From: Actinomycetospora sp.
GTDB taxonomy: Bacteria > Actinomycetota > Actinomycetes > Mycobacteriales > Pseudonocardiaceae
Direction of reading: 5' to 3'
DNA length: 10,896 bases
Assembly: GCA_025925615.1 (NCBI GenBank)
Contig: JAICLN010000104.1
Span: 1 to 10,896, forward strand
The position numbers were made by a program, and so were the translations under genes. Shown here piece by piece: positions 6,466 to 10,896 of this stretch. The notes below the pieces were generated by a model. The model was not told the origin of the DNA. It did not search any database and saw only the letters and a program-made list of their open reading frames with translations. Within the stretch, counting starts at the first letter, position 1; every line of letters starts with the position of its first letter.

Positions 6466-7530
6466 TCAGCGGGGCCGTCGCCACACGTCGCGGTCGTACA
6501 TCAGCTCGATCTGCTTCTCGAGGATGTCGCGCCGGTACTCGTCATGGTGGGGCGGCTTGCGGTCGAGGTAGAGGTTCTTCGGGTAGATCGGGCGCTCGTA
6601 GATGATCTGGGCCAGCTCGGTGCGGATGTCCTTGGCCCAGTTGCTGATCTGCGCCGTCGCGCGGTGGTGGCGCAGCCCCTCGATGTCGACCACCCCGCTG
6701 ACGAACGTCGAGCCGTTGGTGTCGTACTGCTTGCCGACGACCTGGCCGCGGTGGTTGACGATCATCGAGCGCCCCCCGCCGGCGTCGATCGCGTGCGGGC
6801 TGTCGGGGTAGAGGTGGTAGCCGCCGATGTTGGGGGCGACGACGTAGAAGTTGTTCTCGAGCGCCCGGGCCCGGTTCGTGATCTCGAAGACGTCGTTCTC
6901 GGTGAAGGGCACCGGGAGCGAGGCCCGGTAGACGACCTCGGCGCCGTTGAGGGCGAGCCCCCGACCGTTCTCCGGGTAGCTCCCCTCCATCGCCATCATC
7001 ACGCCCAGCCGGCCGATCGGGGTGTCGGCGACCGGCCAGAAGGCGTCGAGCGTGCGGCCGTAGCGCTCGATCCACCAGTCGAAGAGGTCGTGGGGCGACA
7101 CCGAGCGCTCGACGGGCAGCAGCGCGTTCAGCTTGTGGTGGACGAGGACGATCTCCTCGTCCGGGGAGATCACGAACCCGGCGTTGAAGAACAGGTCCGG
7201 CCAGTCCGGGTGCCGGACCTTCGCCTGCGCCATGATCCACACACCCCACTGCCGGGCGAGGCGGCCGAGGCGGTCGGTCTCGGGGCCCGGGACGTCGATC
7301 GCGCAGTGGTGGGCGAACTCGACGTGGTCGACGTCGAGAATCTCGTCGTTGAACCCCTGCAGGGCGCCCTCGGGGATGACCAGCAGCTTCACCGGGATGT
7401 CGAGGTTCGACAGCCAGAACGCGGCCTTCGTCACGCTCTCGAGGTGCTCGAGGTTGTGGGCGATGTCGGCGCGCTCGCGGATGCCCCAGAAGGTGGGGAT
7501 GAGCCCGACGGCGTTGTACGGCTCGACCAT
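6466..7530 (-). CDS. Nitrilase-superfamily protein lacking the catalytic cysteine
   Basis: A 354-residue protein with the carbon-nitrogen hydrolase fold, most like the aliphatic-amidase branch. Of the Glu-Lys-Cys triad, Glu54 (IPEGALQG) and Lys133 (HHKLNALLPVE) are present, as is the second glutamate, Glu141. The nucleophile motif, normally like ICxDGxYPE, reads MAMEGSYPENGR, placing Ala180 (codon GCG) where the cysteine belongs. The surrounding fold motifs GAEVVYRAS (197-204) and NRARALENNFYVVAPN (219-234) are intact. The gene is therefore not decayed, but ordinary thioester chemistry looks impossible. Options are a pseudoenzyme, a ligand-binding protein, or an unusual mechanism. The ATG at 7530 has GGAGG four bases upstream. 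It is divergent from the DUF2630 gene. Confidence 0.85.
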   Translation of the reverse strand: MVEPYNAVGLIPTFWGIRERADIAHNLEHLESVTKAAFWLSNLDIPVKLLVIPEGALQGFNDEILDVDHVEFAHHCAIDVPGPETDRLGRLARQWGVWIMAQAKVRHPDWPDLFFNAGFVISPDEEIVLVHHKLNALLPVERSVSPHDLFDWWIERYGRTLDAFWPVADTPIGRLGVMMAMEGSYPENGRGLALNGAEVVYRASLPVPFTENDVFEITNRARALENNFYVVAPNIGGYHLYPDSPHAIDAGGGRSMIVNHRGQVVGKQYDTNGSTFVSGVVDIEGLRHHRATAQISNWAKDIRTELAQIIYERPIYPKNLYLDRKPPHHDEYRRDILEKQIELMYDRDVWRRPR

Positions 7531-7578
7531 GGTGCCTCCGGCCTCGTGAGCACTGACTCGGTGTCATAGCACCAGAAA

Positions 7579-7605
7579 TTGCGTACGAGGCGAAGCACCT
7601 AGGGT
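7579..7605 (+). promoter_or_regulatory. Candidate leaderless promoter of the DUF2630 gene
   Basis: TAGGGT (7600-7605) matches the actinobacterial -10 pattern TANNNT and ends seven bases before the GTG at 7613, so transcription would begin at or next to the start codon. A TTGCGT at 7579-7584 could be the -35, with a short 15-base spacer. Confidence 0.45.
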
Positions 7606-7612
7606 GGGGGCC

Positions 7613-7870
7613 GTGAGCACCGACGAGCCCCGCACCGAGGCCGAGATCGCCGAGCGCATCGACGCCAACGCGGCGGAGGAGCACGAGATCCGCAACGGCT
7701 CCCACGGCGGCCTGAGCGACGATTCTCTCGCCCGGCTGCGGACGCTGGAGGTCGAGCGCGACCGGCTCTACGACCTCAAGCGGCAGCGCCAGGGCCGGCG
7801 CGATGCCGGCGAGGACGAGGGCGAGGCCCACGAGCGCGACGCGAGCACCGTCGAGAACTACCGCCAGTAG
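7613..7870 (+). CDS. DUF2630 family small protein
   Basis: An 85-residue, highly charged, probably mostly helical protein. The layout is that of DUF2630: an early AEIAERIDANAAEEHEIR (10-27), a middle LARLRTLEVERDRLYDLKRQRQGRRDAG (39-66) with coiled-coil character, and the ending STVENYRQ. The function of the family is unknown. I chose GTG 7613 because residues upstream are not conserved in kind and because the -10 placement points to a leaderless message; a GTG at 7604 would add three residues. It converges on the FAD oxidoreductase gene with only seven bases between stops. Confidence 0.8.
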   Translation: MSTDEPRTEAEIAERIDANAAEEHEIRNGSHGGLSDDSLARLRTLEVERDRLYDLKRQRQGRRDAGEDEGEAHERDASTVENYRQ

Positions 7871-7877
7871 CGCCTCC

Positions 7878-9206
7878 TCAGGCCGGCACCGCCGTGCCCC
7901 GCAGCACCCCGGCGAGCTCGTCCCTCGTCGGGCCCTCGGCCCGCGGCGGCCGCCAACCGGTGCGGTAGACCGCCGCCGCCCGCGGCTCCACCGCGTCCAG
8001 GCACTCCGGTCCGGCGAGCATCGCGAGGTAGGGCGGGAGCGCTGCCCCGATCGCGGGGTCGACCGCCGCCGCGGCCATCACCAGGTCGGACGGCAGGCGG
8101 CGGGTGAGGTCGACGTCGTGACCCGCCCAGCGGTCGAGCATCGCCGAGTCCATGCAGACGTGGTCGGCCACCCAGGGCCGCATGTGGGCCTCGCACCAGG
8201 CGTCGAAGCCGACCGCGACGTCGGCGGGTCCGGCGCCCTCGTCGAGGCACCGGAGCAGCTCACGGGCCTGCTGGAGCGAGGTCGTGATGCCCCGGCCGAA
8301 CATCGGGGTCGTCGTCGCGACCGCGTCGCCCACGGCCACGAAGCCCCGGCGGATGCTGCCGTCCGGCGTCGCCTGGCCGCGGTAGTGGTTGATCAGCGCG
8401 CCGCCGGAGAGCACCGGGGTGATCGGCGCGGAGCGCTCCGGGTCGGTCCACTCCGCGAGGCCGGGGACCGCCCGGCTGGCCGCCGCGAAGACGGGCTCGT
8501 GCCGGAGCAGGGCGAGGTCGGGATCCCCGGCCAGCCGCACGATCAGCACCGAGAAGATCCCGCGCTCGTGCCGGAAGACGATCACCTGGTAGCCGTCGAG
8601 GTCCGCCTGCCAGGCCAGCGGGTTGGTCATCGGGCCCGGCTCCGCGCCGGGGTGCAGCCGGTACTGCCGGTCGACGTAGGCGACGCCGACCCGCCCGAGC
8701 AGGCTCGGGGCGGCCCGCAGCGCGCGGGTCGCCCGTCCGGCGCGGCCCGACGCGTCGACCACGAGGTCCGCGGGCAGGTCCGCACCGTCGACGTGCAGCC
8801 CGGTCGCCTCCGCCCCGTCGAGGGGCACCGCGGGGACGGGGCCCCGCCGCCCGGGCCGGCCGGGGGGCCCGACGACGGCGGCGCGCAGCGCGCGCTCGAA
8901 TGTCTCCCGCCGCGACCGCATCCCGCCGGGCATCCGCCGGCCGTCGGGCAGCGCGAACGTGATCGGCTCCGCGCCGGCGGCCACCCAGCCGTCGTAGGCC
9001 TCCGGGATCTCGGCCCGCAGCGCATCGCCGATCTGCGGGCGGAACCCGTGGGCGTGGTGGAACTGCATCACCCCGCGGCGCGCCCACCCGCCGTCGGGAT
9101 CCGGCCCGGCGTCCCGGTCGACGACGGTGACACGGTGGTCGCGGCGGGCGAGCGCGGCACCGAGGAACAGTCCCGTCGGGCCGGCGCCGATGATCGCGAC
9201 GTGCAT
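7878..9206 (-). CDS. FAD-dependent oxidoreductase / monooxygenase-like
   Basis: A 442-residue flavoprotein of the p-hydroxybenzoate hydroxylase/geranylgeranyl reductase-like fold. The N-terminal dinucleotide-binding motif is VAIIGAGPTG (3-12), with Asp30 at the end of the second strand. The DASG motif follows at 151-154, and the second FAD motif GFVAVGDAVATTTPMFGRG spans 288-306. No signal peptide or membrane segment is seen. The C-terminal region (about 325-420) is helical, and the substrate cannot be read from the sequence. The ATG at 9206 has GGAGG five bases upstream. It is divergent from a TetR regulator across a 79-bp gap with a palindrome, so it is probably the regulator's main target. 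A halogenase is unlikely because I see no WxWxIP motif. Confidence 0.82.
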   Translation of the reverse strand: MHVAIIGAGPTGLFLGAALARRDHRVTVVDRDAGPDPDGGWARRGVMQFHHAHGFRPQIGDALRAEIPEAYDGWVAAGAEPITFALPDGRRMPGGMRSRRETFERALRAAVVGPPGRPGRRGPVPAVPLDGAEATGLHVDGADLPADLVVDASGRAGRATRALRAAPSLLGRVGVAYVDRQYRLHPGAEPGPMTNPLAWQADLDGYQVIVFRHERGIFSVLIVRLAGDPDLALLRHEPVFAAASRAVPGLAEWTDPERSAPITPVLSGGALINHYRGQATPDGSIRRGFVAVGDAVATTTPMFGRGITTSLQQARELLRCLDEGAGPADVAVGFDAWCEAHMRPWVADHVCMDSAMLDRWAGHDVDLTRRLPSDLVMAAAAVDPAIGAALPPYLAMLAGPECLDAVEPRAAAVYRTGWRPPRAEGPTRDELAGVLRGTAVPA

Positions 9207-9224
9207 GCGGACCTCCCGGTGCTA

Positions 9225-9253
9225 AGTTGGCTGCACTGAGAGTGCATCCGATT
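9225..9253. promoter_or_regulatory. Palindromic operator candidate between FAD oxidoreductase and tetR
   Basis: The core is TGCACT-GAG-AGTGCA (9232-9246), a perfect 6-bp inverted repeat. Outer matches GG/CC (9229-9230 and 9248-9249) and further single pairs extend the symmetry. The size and the position between divergent genes fit a TetR dimer site controlling both. Confidence 0.55.
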
Positions 9254-9268
9254 GGGCGCGTCGGTCAA
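9239..9268 (-). promoter_or_regulatory. Candidate promoter of the FAD oxidoreductase gene
   Basis: TTGACC (9268-9263, minus strand) is a good -35. Eighteen bases later CACTCT (9244-9239) is an imperfect -10 lying inside the palindrome, so a bound repressor would block it. Confidence 0.35.
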
Positions 9269-9285
9269 GACACGAGGAGGACACC

Positions 9286-9921
9286 GTGGCCGAGCGGCGG
9301 ACATACCGGTCGGACCTGCGGGCGCGGCAGGCACGCGAGACGCGCCGGTCGGTCGTCGAGGCGGCGGCCGGCCTGTTCGTCGCGCGCGGCTACGCCACCA
9401 CGACGCTGGACGCGGTGGCGGCGGCGGCCGGGGTGAGCCGGCGGACCGTCGTCAACGCCGTCGGCGGCAAGGCAGCGCTGCTGGCGCTGGCCTGGGACTT
9501 CTCGCTGGTCGGTGACGACGAGCCGGTGCCGATGGCCGACCGGCCGGCGGTGCTGGCGATCCGGGCGAGCACCGACCCCGACGAAGCGTTGCGACTGTGG
9601 GCCGAGATGGCCGTCGAGGTCGTGGAGCGCGCCGCGCCGATCGGCCACGTCCTGGCGGCCGCCGCGGACGTCGATCCGGACGCGGCCGCCCTGCTCGCCA
9701 AGGCCGGCGCCGAGCGGCTCGAGGGGGCGCGGGCCTTCGCCGCCCACCTCGCGTCCGTCGGCGGCCTCGGGCCCGGCGTGACGGTGGAGCGCGCCGCCGA
9801 CGCGTTCTGGGCGCTGAACGACGGCACGCTCTACCGGCGGCTGGTGCTCGAGCGCGGCTGGTCGACCACGGAGCTCGTCGACTGGCTGACGGCGCAGGCC
9901 CGGGCTGCCGCGGGGCGCTAG
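9286..9921 (+). CDS. TetR/AcrR family transcriptional regulator
   Basis: A 211-residue regulator. The N-terminal helix-turn-helix spans about residues 17-64: RETRRSVVEAAAGLFVARGYATTTLDAVAAAAGVSRRTVVNAVGGKAALL. The usual aromatic YxYF of the recognition-helix end is replaced by VNAVGG, so its DNA preference may be off the common pattern. The remaining 145 residues are helical and would form the ligand and dimer domain; the ligand is unknown. The GTG at 9286 has AGGAGG five bases upstream. It is divergent from the FAD oxidoreductase gene. Its TAG stop overlaps that of padR in one CTAG (9918-9921). Confidence 0.9.
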   Translation: MAERRTYRSDLRARQARETRRSVVEAAAGLFVARGYATTTLDAVAAAAGVSRRTVVNAVGGKAALLALAWDFSLVGDDEPVPMADRPAVLAIRASTDPDEALRLWAEMAVEVVERAAPIGHVLAAAADVDPDAAALLAKAGAERLEGARAFAAHLASVGGLGPGVTVERAADAFWALNDGTLYRRLVLERGWSTTELVDWLTAQARAAAGR

Positions 9922-10451
9922 CCGCTGACCTCGTCGAGCAGCGAGGACCAGAACCGCAGCGCGGCGTGCTCCATCTCCAGGCCCAGCCGCAGCGTGATCA
10001 TCCGCTTCGCCACGGCGTCCAGGGACGTGTAGCGCTCCTGCATGTCCTCGTAGACCGCGATGCGCTCGCGGTGCGCGGCCACCTGCTCGCGGGCCAGGCG
10101 CTCGACGTCGCCGGGCGCGCCGACCTCGTTGAAGAACAGCTTGAGCTCGGCGATGTCGCGCATCTGGAAGTGCTCGGGCGTCGGCTCGGCCAGCCAGGCC
10201 CGCAACTCGTCGCGCCCGGTGTCGGTCAGCCGGAACGTCCGCCGGCGCCGGCCGCCCTCCTCGGTCTCGGCCTCGAGCAGACCGAGGTCGACCAGCCGCT
10301 GCGGCTCGGAGTAGAGCTGCGCGTGCGGGAAGTGCCAGAAGTAGCCGATGGACCGACCGACGGCCCGCTTGAGGTCGTACGACGTCGAGGGCCCGCGCAG
10401 CGCGATGGTCCCGAGGACCACGTACGAGGTCGGGGACAACCGCTCGGCCAC
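9918..10451 (-). CDS. PadR family transcriptional regulator
   Basis: A 177-residue PadR-type protein. The winged helix covers about residues 8-85, with the hallmark YVVLGTIALRGPSTSYDLKRAV opening, then HAQLYSEPQRLVDLGLLEAE and a basic wing GGRRRRTFRLTDTGR. The C-terminal helical domain (about 93-175) contains long helices that dimerise. The GTG at 10451 lacks a ribosome site, but TAGGGT lies seven bases upstream on the same strand, so a leaderless message is likely. The divergent neighbour is an acyl-CoA synthetase gene, and a 25-bp palindrome sits over that gene's promoter, so it is the likely target. The effector may be an aromatic or fatty acid or its CoA ester; this is inference. Confidence 0.9.
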   Translation of the reverse strand: MAERLSPTSYVVLGTIALRGPSTSYDLKRAVGRSIGYFWHFPHAQLYSEPQRLVDLGLLEAETEEGGRRRRTFRLTDTGRDELRAWLAEPTPEHFQMRDIAELKLFFNEVGAPGDVERLAREQVAAHRERIAVYEDMQERYTSLDAVAKRMITLRLGLEMEHAALRFWSSLLDEVSG

Positions 10452-10458
10452 CCGCCGG

Positions 10459-10464
10459 ACCCTA
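10459..10464 (-). promoter_or_regulatory. Candidate leaderless -10 of padR
   Basis: TAGGGT on the minus strand ends seven bases before the padR GTG, the same hexamer and spacing as at the DUF2630 gene. No convincing -35 is seen (TGGGAT at 10487-10482 is weak). Confidence 0.4.
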
Positions 10465-10471
10465 CCGACCC

Positions 10472-10500
10472 TTGCCGTCCGATCCCACGATCCATACAGT
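10472..10500 (+). promoter_or_regulatory. Promoter of the acyl-CoA synthetase gene
   Basis: TTGCCG (10472-10477) and TACAGT (10495-10500) are separated by exactly 17 bases, the best housekeeping-type promoter in the window. The transcript would start near 10507, about 40 bases before the GTG. Confidence 0.6.
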
Positions 10501-10517
10501 CCAGATCGGACGGTATG
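10493..10517. promoter_or_regulatory. 25-bp palindromic operator candidate, probable PadR site
   Basis: CATAC-n-GTCC-n5-GGAC-n-GTATG is symmetric at 18 of 25 positions. It covers the -10 box and predicted start point of the acyl-CoA synthetase promoter, so binding would repress it. An extra half-site on the upstream side, CCGTCCGATC (10475-10484), is the perfect reverse complement of GATCGGACGG (10504-10513) within the palindrome. Confidence 0.65.
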
Positions 10518-10546
10518 CGTCGGAGCATGATTGTGGAGGCGGCCCG

Positions 10547-10896
10547 GTGGACCTGGCGACGGCGTGGGACTGGACGGTCGAGCGCTACCCGCACCGTCGC
10601 GCCGTCGGCGGTCCGGCGCCGATGACCTGGGCCGAGTGGGACGCCCGCACCGCCCGCCTCGCCCACGCCCTGGCCGAGCTGGGGGTGCGCCGGGGCGACC
10701 GGGTCGGGCTGGTCCTCACGGGCGGCGAGCCCGCGGCGGCCCTGCACCTCGCCGTCCAGCGCCTCGCGGCGGTCGCGGTGCCGCTGTCCACCCGGCTCGG
10801 GCCCGACGAGCTCGTGCACTGCCTCGCCGACGCCGCACCCGCCGTCGTCGTCTCCGACGAGGCGACGACGGAGCGGGTCTCCGCGGCGGCGGCCGA
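10547..10896 (+). CDS. AMP-dependent acyl-CoA synthetase/ligase, N-terminal part
   Basis: The first 116 codons of an ANL-superfamily ligase; the phosphate loop and active site lie beyond the right edge. The N-terminal subdomain is recognisable from TWDARTARLAHAL-like and GVRRGDRVGLVL segments (about 27-57), then AVQRLAAVAVPLSTRLGPDELVHCLADAAPAVVV (69-102), the classic order before the first motif. It would activate a carboxylic acid to its CoA thioester using ATP; the substrate is unknown. GTG 10547 has GGAGG seven bases upstream. It is divergent from padR and carries a strong promoter overlapped by a palindrome. It differs in sequence from the OleC at the left end, so is not a second copy. 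Confidence 0.8.
   Translation, partial: MDLATAWDWTVERYPHRRAVGGPAPMTWAEWDARTARLAHALAELGVRRGDRVGLVLTGGEPAAALHLAVQRLAAVAVPLSTRLGPDELVHCLADAAPAVVVSDEATTERVSAAAA

Noticed and set aside
7803-9239. 478-codon plus-strand open frame opposite the FAD oxidoreductase
   Set aside because: Shadow frame; the minus strand has clear FAD-binding motifs and a good ribosome site.
9597-10625. 342-codon plus-strand open frame across tetR and padR
   Set aside because: Out of frame with tetR and antisense to padR; both real genes have full domain signatures.
1-10896. CRISPR array, tRNA/rRNA, insertion sequence or defence system
   Set aside because: No regularly spaced repeats, no cloverleaf-like sequence, and no transposase, nuclease or defence-type domains in any credible frame.

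Overview
The window reads as high-GC actinobacterial chromosome. Codon third positions are almost always G or C, GTG starts are common, and the gene set includes an Rv1155-type F420/flavin split-barrel protein, DUF3140 and DUF2630 proteins, and divergent TetR and PadR regulator pairs. A Pseudonocardiaceae-like host is my inference from this style, not something the sequence proves. I see no tRNA, rRNA, CRISPR array, insertion sequence or phage gene.

Region 1 (1-3064, minus strand) is the clearest system: an oleA-oleB-oleC operon for head-to-head long-chain olefin biosynthesis. OleA, a thiolase-fold enzyme, condenses two acyl-CoAs into a beta-keto acid. OleC, an AMP-dependent beta-lactone synthetase running off the left edge, closes the reduced beta-hydroxy acid to a beta-lactone. 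OleB, an alpha/beta hydrolase, decarboxylates the lactone to a cis-alkene. The reductase OleD would be expected beyond position 1. The genes are coupled by 4-bp start/stop overlaps (GTGA, then ATGA). A roughly 310-bp leader region separates oleA from the next gene.

Region 2 (3374-5733) holds four unlinked-looking genes: a YihY/BrkB-family membrane protein (minus), divergent from a PPOX/F420-type oxidoreductase (plus), then an unrecognised 85-residue protein (minus), divergent from a DUF3140 protein (plus).

Region 3 (5755-7870) opens with a 12-bp inverted repeat between converging genes. Next come a STAS-domain (anti-sigma-factor antagonist-like) protein lacking the usual phospho-acceptor serine, a nitrilase-superfamily protein whose catalytic cysteine is replaced by alanine (probable pseudoenzyme), and a small DUF2630 protein read from a probable leaderless promoter.

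Region 4 (7878-10896) has two divergent regulator/enzyme pairs. An FAD-dependent oxidoreductase faces a TetR regulator across a 79-bp gap with a palindrome. A PadR regulator faces an acyl-CoA synthetase (cut by the right edge) across a 95-bp gap. That gap holds a strong 25-bp palindrome over a good -35/-10 promoter. The TetR and PadR genes converge and share their stop codons in one CTAG.
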